From positions 71,441,554-71,501,553 of the forward strand of contig OX485803.1 of the NCBI GenBank assembly GCA_950295325.1: a stretch of 60,000 nt of DNA. Reading direction: 5' to 3'. The first letter of the stretch is position 1. Every line of letters begins with the position of its first letter. Below, piece after piece: positions 48,190-59,261 of the stretch. Made by a program: the position numbers and the translations under genes. The notes under the pieces are model-generated. The model was not told where the DNA came from, ran no database searches, and saw only the letters and a list, made by a program, of their open reading frames with translations. This stretch comes from Polytrichum commune. Taxonomy: Eukaryota; Streptophyta; Polytrichopsida; Polytrichales; Polytrichaceae.

Positions 48190-48480
48190 TAGCCCATGTC
48201 TCCTTGGATATGAAACATGTGATTAGTTGAAGCTCTTTCACAAATCCAAATTGAGGTCATAGCCTTTTTCCTCATGATATCTCATGCTCGTTAAATGGCC
48301 CTTTAGGTCCCCACAATTATGTTGACTATAGCACTTGGAATGGTTATCATATTTCAAACATGTAAGCCCAATCTCTTTTATACACACGTCTTTAAGGGTA
48401 TCCGTTCTCGAAGCCACACCAAACCACACACCACTCAAATATAAGCACCCTATTCAGAAAAGGAACCGAATAAGGGTGAC
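48190..48480 (+). repeat. Dispersed repeat, family A copy 4
   Basis: It is collinear with 9,075-9,400. Shared landmarks include 'ATGAAACATGTGATTAG', 'AAATCCAAATTGAG', 'CTCATGCTC(A/G)TTAAATGG', 'GGAATGGTTATCAT' and 'AACCG(G/A)ATAAGG'. Confidence 0.65.
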
Positions 48481-48891
48481 CTATTTTACCCCCTAAGCAT
48501 CTACGAGGAGTATTCAAAATGTGCCTCTCCAAACAAAAACAAAAAGCATATTTGAGCTACATACATTCATTTTCAATCAATCACGACAAAACCTCACCCT
48601 ATTTAGAATCAACTCATTCCTCAAGTAATTTTTTTAGATTAAGTTAAAACATTATGATGTTACTGAAGATTTGATTTCAAACAGCCAATCCAAATGCCCG
48701 TTGGATGCAAATACATGCATTATATTTTGATCCTCAACGGTCTAGTATGAGTATATTTCTACTTTCTCCTTGGCATACAACAACGTGTAGAGTAAGATTG
48801 CAAACACATACATCTACAAGCTTAGGTATGATTTATGAACGTATATATTTCGGAAGCCCGTATATATTGTGTATATGGCCATATTATGAGA

Positions 48892-48902
48892 CCCCCCCCC
48901 CC
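48892..48902 (+). repeat. C11 homopolymer
   Basis: An uninterrupted run of 11 C occurs in AT-rich intergenic DNA. Confidence 0.95.
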
Positions 48903-49142
48903 AACGTGCTTTAAGGGTTAAGGGCGGTTCCAAAGTGTAGTAAGGTAGACACATGGAGTAGTGTCCGAAGTACTTTATGTATTTTATGTATTTTCAACTC
49001 AACCGCGAGTGGTGGCACATGCAACAAACAAAAAAGCTTGTGATGCTTAGTGATGAGATTCTAGCTCCCCCTCCCCTTTTTGCAGAGTCGTTTTGGGAGT
49101 GTCCTGTGTTTTATTTTCTATCTCCTTTCCTATATAAGTTAA

Positions 49143-49646
49143 GGGCCACTTCACACTCGAGACTGAGAGCCCGTGACCATTACACTTCAAGCACTCTCAT
49201 TGGTGGAAAAGGCGGTGCCGGTCCAAGTTCGCTACTTCACACTATGCTCGAGGGACCAATGGAGTATGTGAATGCGAGATGGACGTATAGTCTACACGGA
49301 TTCCTATGTGGCATCGAATGGATCATGTTTCATGGTCACTTGGATTATTTTTAAAAACCACCACTTGGAGGTAGGCCTAACACAAAATCGTTGGGAGACC
49401 ATGGCACTCTGAATGCTCACAATTGTTGATTTATTATATTTTGTCATGTGTGAGGACCCGCGTGAATAGAAATTCATTGAATTAGCACTTGGTTGAGGGC
49501 CTGGTCACATGTGACTTCACACTACACTTGAGGATCCGTGACCATACTACATGGTTTTGGAGGTGTCTTGGGACGGCCTTCGGACACTTTCTTTGGGTTG
49601 TGACAATTACACAGTCATGGCTCTTGGCTCGTGTGTGAAGTGGCCC
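49143..49646 (-). mobile_element. Tourist-like MITE, copy 3 (inverted)
   Basis: This 504-bp element is in the opposite orientation to copies 1 and 2, with both terminal repeats present. The flanks are TAA (49,140-49,142) and TTA (49,647-49,649), so the duplication is imperfect at the left. Confidence 0.92.
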
Positions 49647-49649
49647 TTA

Positions 49650-50111
49650 GAGCCCGTGACCGTTACACTTCCTGCACATTGGTGGAAAAGGCGGACCCGG
49701 TCCAAGTTCGCTACTTCACACCACGCTCGAGGGACCAACGCAATTTGTGCATGCGAGATGGATGTATAGTCTACACGGATTCCTACGTGGCATCGAATGG
49801 ATCATGTTTCATGGTCACTTGGACTATTCTCAAAAACCACCTCTTGGAGGTAGGCCTAACACAAAACCGTTGGGAGACCATGACACTCCGAATGCTCACA
49901 ACCGTTAATTTATCCTATTCTATCATGTGTGAGGACCCGCGTGAGTGAAAATTCATTGAAATGGCATTTGGTTGAGGGCCTGGTCACATATGACTTCACA
50001 CTACACTCGAGAGTCCGTGACCACACTACATGATGTTGGAGGTGTGTTGGGACGGCCTTTGGACACTTTCTTTTGGGCTCTCACAGTTTCATGGTCACGG
50101 CTCTTGGCTCA
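49650..50111 (-). mobile_element. Tourist-like MITE, copy 4 (inverted, both ends lost)
   Basis: It abuts copy 3 directly after its TTA. It aligns with copy 3 from 'GAGCCCGTGACC' through 'CACGGCTCTTGGCTC' but lacks roughly 25 bp at one end and 20 bp at the other, including both terminal repeats. The head-to-tail arrangement suggests insertion of one copy into another, or unequal recombination. Confidence 0.9.
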
Positions 50112-51739
50112 GTTGTTATGAACTCAGTTTCCGACTCGATTCGATATGAGATATTTCTTTGCTTTTTTGCTCACGAAAGTTCGTTGGAAACTGTTAATCG
50201 AGCAAGACAAGTCTCTCTCTCTCTCTCTCTCTTTCTATAGCGGGCCCAATGATGATGCCAATTGTTTCATTTCAATACACCATCATGAACATGGCGATCT
50301 TCGGAGTTTTGGTTTGTTCTATGGAAAGGCCTTTGAATTCATGATTTGATGAGATTTTGTGTTTGTAATAATACTACTATTTCTATGTGAGTGTGTTGGC
50401 GGTTTCAATCGAAACTATCATATCTACTATGTAATGTCATGTACCGTAGTTCTCTAGCTTGTTGCTTGCTATGTTGCAACCAGCTTGGGCACCTTTTTGC
50501 CTAATAATTAATCAAAGTGTAAGCCATTCATTAGACAGTCATTTCTATAATCCATGCATTGTTTTTCTTATTTCATCTATGGCGGCTACGATTGACCTAA
50601 ACACTTCCCTTGATCAACATTCCTTACCCTAAAGTTTGTCTTTTTCTTGTATGTCAGGGTTTTGCTTGGCAACTTATTTTGCTTCGTGTGATAGTCATGC
50701 ATGCGGAGTGGTCTTTGTGAGAGACTATGTTGCTATGGTGTTTGTGAGAGATTACTGTGATTTTAGGCACTCCTTTGAATGTCATTTCTTCTCTTTTTTT
50801 GGACACTCAACGATTTGCATTTCCCAGAAGTTTAGGCACCTTTAGAATTAATTATGTTTTTTGCCCAAGTTGCTAGAGAGCTACGGTAGGTTTTTCATGC
50901 AATCCAATGCCACTTCTTCCTAATCTCGTAATGACTTGAGATCCGATCAATGAGCACATTTCATCAAGTTTCTTCTCATTCTCATAGCTTTGTGGATACT
51001 CGTTGGGGGTTTTGTGTTCCGAAGATCACATGTATGATTAAACTTCAAATATGTAGAGCCTCTTCACGGGGAGGTATAGTAACAACTAGGTCACCAATTC
51101 TAATGTTCCTGCTCAATACTAAATGTAAACTGCAGTATACTGTCGCCAACACTACATATTAAGCCAACATTATTTGTCATTCCTTGTAAAAGTTTTGGGG
51201 GATTATAGAATTATAGTGTTGCAATTACTGTCACTTACCAAGTGGTTTTCAGCCAAATTTCAATCCATCCATGACAATATTTCATCACAAGTTGTTGACA
51301 AAAGAAGGTAGGGGGTTTTGGTCAATGGATGAACTCATCCATCATCCATGACAATGTTTGTTCACTTATTCATAAGAAGTGTCATCCGGAAAGTTACCAT
51401 AGTGACATTACATACCATATGATACTAATTATCATGTTTAGTGTAGCATGTGCCTAGATGTAACAACCCCTCGAGGTCGAAGTGAAATTTCCCCAAAATC
51501 GCTTAGAGCAGTGCAATCCAATTCAATAGCTTATCGAAGAGAAAAAAAAACTGACATCCCTTATGATTAAATTGTTTGTGTGGATGATGTCTTTGTAACG
51601 ATAATGTCATTCATGAAAATTTTCAAAGTTTTACGTGTCCAAAATGAAAAGATTATAACATTGACACGACCGCTCATATGGTCAAGTAGAAGTGGCTGCC
51701 CAGGCAAAAACATCCATCTCGACTTTTAAGGGTGAACTT
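50112..51739. other. Intergenic region with a (TC)n microsatellite
   Basis: A (TC)10 run lies at 50,212-50,232. Nothing else is recognisable; a few stretches near 51,370-51,450 ('AGTGTCA', 'TATCATGTTTAGTGTAG') resemble internal parts of the family B element at 47.3 kb. Confidence 0.5.
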
Positions 51740-51972
51740 TGTTACAAAATGGGTACCAAAATGAATACAAAACGAGAAGCACATTATGCAAGCAAGATTG
51801 TATAATCCTTGAGAGCTCAAGATCTTTGATCCCCCGAGCTCTCTGTTATATCCCCAAGTGGACTCCTAGTCTTATCCTTTTTTATCCACAATATCTAAGA
51901 GATACTTTTAGATATCTTAAGTCTTCACTCCTAGTCTTATTCTTCTTTACCCATAGTATCTAAGAGATATCT
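51740..51972 (-). repeat. 3' LTR of the Copia element
   Basis: On the plus strand it begins TGTTACAAAATGGGTACC and matches the repeat at 54,983. It carries two internal copies of a segment with 'CTCCTAGTCTTAT' and 'GTATCTAAGAGATA'. Its C tract is only five bases ('GATCCCCCGAGCTC'). Confidence 0.85.
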
Positions 51973-52139
51973 ATATATCATCTAGGTTTACCAGCATACG
52001 GTCTTATAACTTTCATGTCTTTTCAAAGTAGATTGCAATATTTGTTGAATCTGGTGCTTCTCTTTCGGAGTCATCTAGCTCAATGCTTGGAAACACACCT
52101 TCGCATGCTGCACGTACCTCTGTCTAGGTACGTCTTTTG

Positions 52140-53183
52140 CGAGGTTGTAGATCTCTATCACAACTTCTCTTCATAGGTGTGGTTTGAATAACGGGTTTTT
52201 TCTAGACGAGCAGGTGCATTAACAACATGAATGTGTGACTTAATCACATTTACTACATTATTGAATGAATCGGGTAGTCCATGAACTAACTGATTCAAAT
52301 GCAAAATGCGTTCGACCTGTCTTTCACATTCTTAGGTACAAGGATCTGCAAACATGTTTGGAGTAGATAAAGCATTAAAGTTCAAATTTCTACATGGATT
52401 ATATTGTCCTACCAAACGTGGAAAATTTTCCTCATCAAAAAAACAATTAGCAAATTTTCCTCGTAGTAAATTTCCAGTTGGAAGATCTAAGTATCTAATA
52501 ATGTTAGGTGATCACATCCAACATATATCTCTTATTTTCTTTGAGGATCCATCTTAGTTTTATATGGGGGAGAAATTGTCACTAATACCTTACAACCAAA
52601 AATTCTTAGGTGTTTTATGCTAGGTATTTATCCAAACACTAATTTTGTAGGTGTAATGGATTCTAGAGATGAAGGTCTTAGACGAACTAATGTTCTTGCA
52701 TGTAAGATAGCGTAACACCATGCTAAAGTAAGAAGATTAGATATAATGAGTAATGGTCTAACAATTAATTGTAACCTTCTAAAAAAATATTATTCTAGAC
52801 CATTTGTCTCATAGACATATGGTAATGAGTTTTCTAATTGTAGTCCAGTTGACTCTCAATATGTCCTAAATGCTTGAGACTTAAATTCTCCTATACCATC
52901 TAAGTATATGGACTGAATCGAATGATATGAAAACCTAGGCGGAAATTGTATAATTTGTGCCAAAAATCTAGGAAAATTTATACTCCTACTAGCTAGCAGA
53001 TAGACATGTGTCAATTTTGTGAATGCATCAATTAAAGCAAAAAAATATCTAAACGGTCCGCATGATGGATCTATCGGACCACAAATATCCCCTTGAACCC
53101 TTTAAAGCATAATTGGAAGTTCATGTGGCAATTTCCATTTGTGAGGTCGACTACCAAATTTTCCCAAAGCACAGATGTCACAA
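52140..53183 (-). pseudogene. Copia integrase pseudogene
   Basis: The frame begins with 'CDICALGKFGSRPHKWKLPH' (end of the pre-integrase finger). It continues through the core, with the first Asp in 'GDICGPIDPS', the second in 'YLDGIGEFKS' and a Glu after 'NGL'. It goes on to the C-terminal 'LRIFGCKVLVTISPPYKTKM' and 'YVGCDHLTLLDI' segments. There are several in-frame stops (for example near 53,103, 52,862 and 52,628), so no protein can be made. Confidence 0.85.
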
Positions 53184-53853
53184 GGTTTCATACATTTCAA
53201 CAAAAATGACACTTTAAATTTATGTCATTTTGTGCTGGGAAAAATTCACCTTATCAATGAAACTCTTGGGTGTCCTATGTGCTCATGTCATGTGTTTACA
53301 AAAAATGCAACAATATCCCCCTTGGACGAACAAATTCAAAGAACGATATACATGCCTAAGGAGTATGTCGTAATATTTTTAATTTAGGCTTCTATCATGA
53401 TCCAAAACATGCAACAAATTTTTATTATTTTCCTCAGTTGTACGAAGGTGAAAACCGTCGCATCGAATGTCCTGGAAACTCAATAAATAACTTATGAACG
53501 TTGGTGAGTAATCAACTTTAAAGACACGTATGCATATACCTCCAAGCATATATAACAAGACATGCTTCACTAATTTGGTATGATATCAGATGGCTACCAG
53601 TGATGGTGGTGATATGTTTTATCATCACAGGTCCTAGATATGAAAAACATTTCTTGTCATGAAGAATAGTATTGGTGATACCACATCTACTAACAAAAAA
53701 ATCTTCAAAATATTAGGTTCAATGTTAACAGAGATGCTATGAGATTTCATATCTCCAAATGGATCCGTCGCCGTTTCATCGTAAGGTGTTTTTATGTGCA
53801 TCAAGTCGTTTGTTGTGCTTATTTCAAAATTTTACAAGGTGAGGAACGGTCTT

Positions 53854-53895
53854 ACAATTCTTAGCAATATGGTCATTGATCCCACACTTGAAACA
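53854..53895 (-). pseudogene. Zinc knuckle of the Copia gag
   Basis: A perfect CX2CX4HX4C knuckle, C-F-K-C-G-I-N-D-H-I-A-K-N-C, lies in the minus frame. The rest of gag (to about 54,450) is broken by stops and only weakly readable. Confidence 0.8.
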
Positions 53896-54965
53896 TATAC
53901 AAGTATCTAGAAAAAGAAGAAGTGGTTTAGGGTTTAGGGTTTAGGAATGAGTCGCTTACATGCTCATTGAGTTCCATTTGCAATGGTGTTCGACTCATTT
54001 TTTCCGATTATGGTCTTTTCTTCGATGCTTGGGATATGCATTGCATCGTCATTATGTATGTTGCATGACTCTGCATAGGAAGTGTTCCAGTAGGTTGTTC
54101 TCCATGACTTTTCAACAACAACTTTTTTTTTCCAACGAGTAATAAGATTGACATGAAATCTAAATATTTTGTGAATTGTAATTTTTGATGTTGCTAAGCC
54201 AATAAAATATTGGTAACATAAAACATGGATAGAGTTCATTCTGTCATGTGCCCATCATCAGTTGGTTCCCTACACAAAGATAGTTGTGATGCTATCATAT
54301 ACATTTCAATATTGTACTCGGCTATGGTTGGATGATCTCAAACTTGAAGATGTATCCAATCATAACGAGCATTTGGCAAAAATGTTGTTTATTGGTGATT
54401 GGACCGATTTTGAAGTGATACCCACAAATTATGAGTTGGTGTTACAGTAAGGTACTGCAACTGCCATATTGGATTCAAATGATGTCGCATGAAAACTAGT
54501 GCTTGAACATCATAAGGATCTGTAGGAATTTCTAGATATGGTTACTCTATTTTTTTTTTGCAATGTTGCGTACATGTAGATGTAGTTTGACATCAAAGGC
54601 CCAAATTAAGTAATTTTCTCCATCATATGCAAAAGGAGAAAAACTTAATTTTTCTAGGTGTGTCAATTTACCTCTAGAATCACAATTCCATATTGTGTAC
54701 TATCCTCTTAGAAAAATATTCTTCTTCCTAACATGCTAGTGATTTCGAGGAGACAACAATTTCTAACCCCAAATTCAATGCTACAAATTTAATACGGAAA
54801 TATCATATATACTCTATATTTCTATACTATATGTCACTACACTTTTCTTTCCTTCATATCACAACACCACATTTGACTGCACGTTTCACTCCTTCACCTT
54901 ACAACACCCAACAAAAATAATGTTCAACAAGAATCTACTACAAAATCACAACTCCATTACTTCGA

Positions 54966-54982
54966 GCTTCGTGTTGATAACG
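54966..54982 (-). other. Putative primer-binding site of the Copia element
   Basis: On the minus strand the bases right after the LTR read CGTTATCAACACGAAGC, directly adjacent to the TAACA end. 'TTATCA(A/G)CACGA' beside the 5' LTR is common in plant Copia elements, which prime from an internal part of initiator tRNA-Met. Confidence 0.6.
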
Positions 54983-55232
54983 TGTTACAAAATGGGTACC
55001 AAAATGAATACAAAAATAAGAAGCACATTATGCAAGCAAGATTGCATAATCCTTGAGAACTCAAGATCTTTGATTCTCCCCCCCCCCCCCCCCCCCCCCG
55101 AGCTCCCTCTTATATCCCCAAGGGACTCCTAGTCTTATCATATTTTATCCATAGTATCTAAGAGATATTTTTAAAAGTCTTAAGTCCTCACTCCTAGTCT
55201 TATTCTTCTTTACCCATAGTATCTAAGAGATA
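54983..55232 (-). repeat. 5' LTR of the Copia element, with a C22 tract
   Basis: It matches the LTR at 51,740 over about 230 bp at high identity. It contains C22 at 55,078-55,099 where the partner has C5. Similarity fades past about 55,232. Confidence 0.85.
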
Positions 55233-55441
55233 CCTTTAGAAGTCTTAAGTCTTACTAAACTTAAACCTAAGTTTCCTTATCTATGTACATAGATCACTTC
55301 ACTCTAAAATAACAAGGGTTGGATCTACAGACACCTAGTCATCGACGGTAGTGTCATAATAAACTTGAACACTTTCCAATGTGCACCCAACATGTGGGTT
55401 CCCTATACACGACACTACCCACTTTAAACTACACTAAAGAA

Positions 55442-55637
55442 TCCTATTAGTGTGGGTTGCCATTTGGAGTTACATGTTGTTATAACATTTCACCGGTATT
55501 ATCATGATGTAATCAGAACAGACAACAACTATTATGCACACCAAGGAACATGGAATACTTCAGTTGGTGAAGAATAATGTTCTTGCTTTAAAATTATAGC
55601 AACGTGTAACTAGAAATGGTAACCCACACTAATAGGA
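55442..55637. mobile_element. Inverted-repeat element, family B copy 2
   Basis: Ends 'TCCTATTAGTGTGGGTTGCC' and the near reverse complement 'GGTAACCCACACTAATAGGA' enclose about 150 bp with inner 'GTTATAAC' and 'TTATAGCAAC' segments shared with the 47.3-kb copy. It is noncoding. Confidence 0.75.
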
Positions 55638-55639
55638 CA

Positions 55640-56940
55640 CAATTGGCATGTGGCTCATTCCAAGATAGGTACTGTTGTTTCTTGGAAATTACTTGACACA
55701 TGAGTTCCTGACATTCTGAAGTGTGTGGATGTAACTGAGCTCCATACTTTGGAATGATTGCATTGCGATTTAGATGAATATGAAACCTAAACTATCATTC
55801 TTGTACAATAGGGTCTACATGCACCACACTCAACGATGCCCACATGGGTTACTGAGCTGTACATCAATTCTTCTAACATATGCCTACTTGAAGGAGATTT
55901 TGCATGGCAACTAAACTCATACAATACACATCGTGAAGGCAGGAACAGCAATTTGAGGTGAAGAAATCAACTAGGGAATTGAGCCTCGAGGACACAATGT
56001 CATTGTCCTCTGTACCTGCAAGTGACTGAAATGTGTGGTCGACGCGCATTCACTACGTACCTGTGCACATGAGTACGCATTGGATGCCCCGGAATTCCAG
56101 CAACCATGCACCTAGTCAGGACTCCAAACCAATGAGGGTCACAATTGCCAGAGTCATGCAATGACACCTTCTGAATCTTGAGAGTAGCTCAAGTTCAGTG
56201 TGATGTGAATTTCGCTATAAGTGACAGGACATCGCGTACTGTCGCCTGTCCAGTACTTGTATCGATGTGGGGTGGACACATGGACACAGGGTAGAGGCTT
56301 TTTCACTCAAATTCAATTTCTGCTACAAACTTTGCCATCGATATGAGACCAAACTTATCAATGAAAGATGTGAGCCTGGGTGAAGAATCGTCCATTGAGC
56401 TATCTATTTTAGACCTTCCTCCTTGCAACTAACAATACCATTGCTGTCATCTGACTAACACTACCAAAAAGCATTTGGCAACATTATTGACAACACCGGA
56501 AAACCTCATCGCATCCCTATCATTAAGGAAAAATCACTTCTGACCTCAGAAAGCTCACTAACACACCAGCCTAAGGTACTGATGTGACACATCTTCTCTT
56601 ATCAGGCAAACTTTCTAAGTGCAAGTAGTATCTAGGTAAGCAAAAAATGTGAAGAACAAAGTTAGTGATTACGCAGAAAAATATCTCAACTCAATGTTAC
56701 AAGTTTGGAGCTGGAATGGAGTAAGTGACCATTTCCAGGTTACCAGTTACTGTACATGGACAATGTCTATCAATTGTTCGTGGATCATGCTTATGGGACA
56801 CCATCAGGCAGTTCCAAGGTCGACCAGTGATCAGGAGCTCGGTTGATCTCCAGCTCCTCTTCGAAATTAAATGCATGAGTGTCCCTTGCAACTTGTGTTA
56901 AACCTGTTGACCTTTAAGCCCTACACCTTGTGAAGAAATT
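55640..56940. other. Intergenic region downstream of MED27, no gene recognised
   Basis: It contains only short overlapping open frames. It should include the MED27 3' untranslated region at its upper end. Confidence 0.4.
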
Positions 56941-56943
56941 ACA

Positions 56944-59261
56944 TCAAAAGAATTCAATGGGGGCACAGCCCAAGTGGTAGGCCATCACATCGCCCTGCGT
57001 GTCGGAGTCTTCTGGCTTTGTATTTGGAGCACTCTTTGTGTTTGATGGAAGTGGAGGTTGTCGTGAAGGCAATCTTACCAATGGAGGGAACAAGAGATCA
57101 GATGGAGCATCAAGGGCCATCAAATGCTTACACGACCTGCAATCCCAACATGAACTTGAAATGTTAAACATTTGCTTTTGCTGCCATGTATCCACTATTT
57201 GAAAGTATTTGATATGCCAAGTACAAGTTCTAGGAACTGATAAGAAAAAAAATTGCACTGCACTGCAGTATATGAAGAGAAATCTTACAAGCAAGGCTGT
57301 GTGTAGAGGGTTTTATACAAGTATAGCCATCTCTGCTCCATTGAAGAAACCACAAAACTTGGTTAGCGAAGAGTTTGTCTGCTGACAATAGATGGGACTA
57401 AGTTCCAACCTCTAAATTTCATTCAGGAATGCCATCTATAATTTATGCCTCCTACATTTTATTTCCCAAAATACTGTGTCCTCAAGTTCATTTCATATTT
57501 ATACAGTTCTCTATTGGTATAATTAACATGTCTTGAGTTAAACAAATCAATTTGTCAAAGCTACCCTCTGAAGTGACCTGGGCAATTCCCAAGCTCCAGT
57601 TCCAAAATATTGCTCATTTTTTCATCTTTTGGGCTCAACTTCAATACCACTCTCCAGTGCTAATGTAGTGAAGCAAGAAATACCAAGAGAAGCTCAAGTG
57701 CGGAGGAGGAATCCTGTTGTAAAAAATGGTGCAATGTCATCACTGCATAATCCTGTGAAGAAAAACATGGGCTTCTTTCAGTACATTTCAAAGCAGCATT
57801 GAACTAAATTGGCATGGAGGGACTAAGAATGTGTACCCCTGGCATGAGATGGAGAGGAGCTATAGGAAAATGAAAAAGGCAGGACCATTAATTTGTGAGA
57901 AGCACAGCTAATTATGACAAATATGGGACTAAGAATGCCACATACAGAGAGTCGTTGATGGAGCTTGTGGTGTGATATCCCCCATGCCTGGATGTGTCCA
58001 CCCGTCTGCACAAGTGATCAAGATCAACTTTATATTTCCTCCACCTTATGGAAAGAACGGAACAACAAAGTAAACACTTCATCAAACAGAGGTTTCAACT
58101 GAAGAGGCCAACCTTAAGACCAAAACAAAGTTTCAAGATGTTGGAAGAATCATCTTCCAATTTACAAAGGGACTACTGTAGTTGCTAGGAGTGAGATATG
58201 TCCGTGTGCACCGCATGTGCTAACATATGTATTATTACTGAAAATAGGAAGGATGAATTGATGATCAGATGCCCAACCATAGAAAAAAAAACTACTAGCT
58301 CTCGACACCTTCGTTCCTCCTATTAAAGACCTGCAATTAAAGTGAAAGCTCGTGAATAAGCGGCCTACCTCAGCAGGGGAAAAGATTGCCACGGCATCTG
58401 GATATATAGACCCAGCCGGCAGAACAGAAATAACTGCCACAAGCACCTCAGGGATGGAGACCTCCAAAACAGCTACCTTCTCAACATGTTTTGAAGGAGG
58501 GGGCGAGTCCACTACTGCTGGCTGAGCTGTCCCAGCACTGTTCTTCAGTTGCAGTGATGCATATTTTGAGAGCATCTTATTCACAGGACCTGATATGGCA
58601 CCACCTTGTGAGCCAAATTTACTTGTCCAAGCTAGGCGCACATATGGGGTGACAGTCATCCCTGGAGCTTCAGACTGTATACGTCTTAATATGTCTGGCA
58701 GAGATAAAACTGAAGCATCTGTGGATTCAGATCCTTCAGTTCGAGAGCGCTTTGTGCCAGCTTTTGGTCCATTTTCTGAGGTGGTGACTTCAAGACTTGG
58801 AAAATACCTTCTCTTCTGCTCTGTGAATGCCTTCAGTGCAACCCTGCCAAATATAACAGAGAGCACTAAAGAACTAATTCCTCCATACCAGTAATGTGAT
58901 TGTTGTTGAATGGATAAGTCAGGGATGGACAACCCACATACTCAATTTCCATGATCGACTCACCACATAGAGCACAACAGGGTAAACATATCCTTAACAA
59001 AATAAAAACAAACTATGGCCACCAATTGGGCTGGGATAAATGAGGTTCACTGAAATGTGAAGAAGAAAATCCATTGGACATAGAAATACCTTGCACGATC
59101 ATATGCTGATGCAGCTGCTTGGCCAGCTATTTGGCGTTTCCAAGCATATGGAACCAATGCTCCATCAGGAGCAACAAAGGGCACTTGCAGATTCCACAAT
59201 CCTTTATCCTCAAACTTCTGCTGTGCTCCTACCAACACTCCTGCAGCTTCAAGTTCTTTTC
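56944..59261 (-). CDS. MED27: Mediator complex subunit 27 (MED27), 5' part beyond the right edge
   Basis: MED27 is a tail-module subunit of Mediator, bridging transcription factors and RNA polymerase II. Minus-strand exons recognised: 59261-59090 ('KELEAAGVLVGAQQKFEDKG', 'PYAWKRQIAGQAAASAYDRA'), 58843-58369 ('VALKAFTEQKRRYFPSLE', 'VEKVAVLEVSIPEVLVAVIS', 'PAGSIYPDAVAIFSPAEVG') and a last exon ending at 56944. The last exon starts at about 57,136 or earlier ('CRSCKHLMALD', 'VMAYHLGCAP'). The first two join in phase (AG|G codon). The C-terminal CxxC-containing part, followed by 'AYHLGC', is the conserved Med27/Med3 end. I did not find the expected middle segment (family pattern G-G-S-Y-x-H-A-R-G with a following His-rich helix) between 58,369 and about 57,300. 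The N-terminal exons must lie right of 59,261 and probably past 60,000. Confidence 0.85.

Larger units (their letters stand above)
51740..55232 (-). mobile_element. Degenerate Ty1/Copia element with paired LTRs and no reverse transcriptase
   Basis: Direct repeats at 51,740-51,972 and 54,983-55,232 are the LTRs. Between them, on the minus strand, are a gag remnant with a zinc knuckle (53,854-53,895), then an integrase region (53,183 to about 52,140). Integrase before the position of RT is the Copia order. No RT or RNase H sequence is visible before the 3' LTR, so the element has an internal deletion in addition to many stops. A tRNA-like primer site adjoins the 5' LTR. The upper LTR limit is uncertain because the two copies diverge there. 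Confidence 0.85.

Noticed and set aside
49551-49948. Overlapping open frames of 72 and 105 codons
   Set aside because: They lie inside Tourist-like MITE copies 3 and 4 and are not shared in frame with the other copies.
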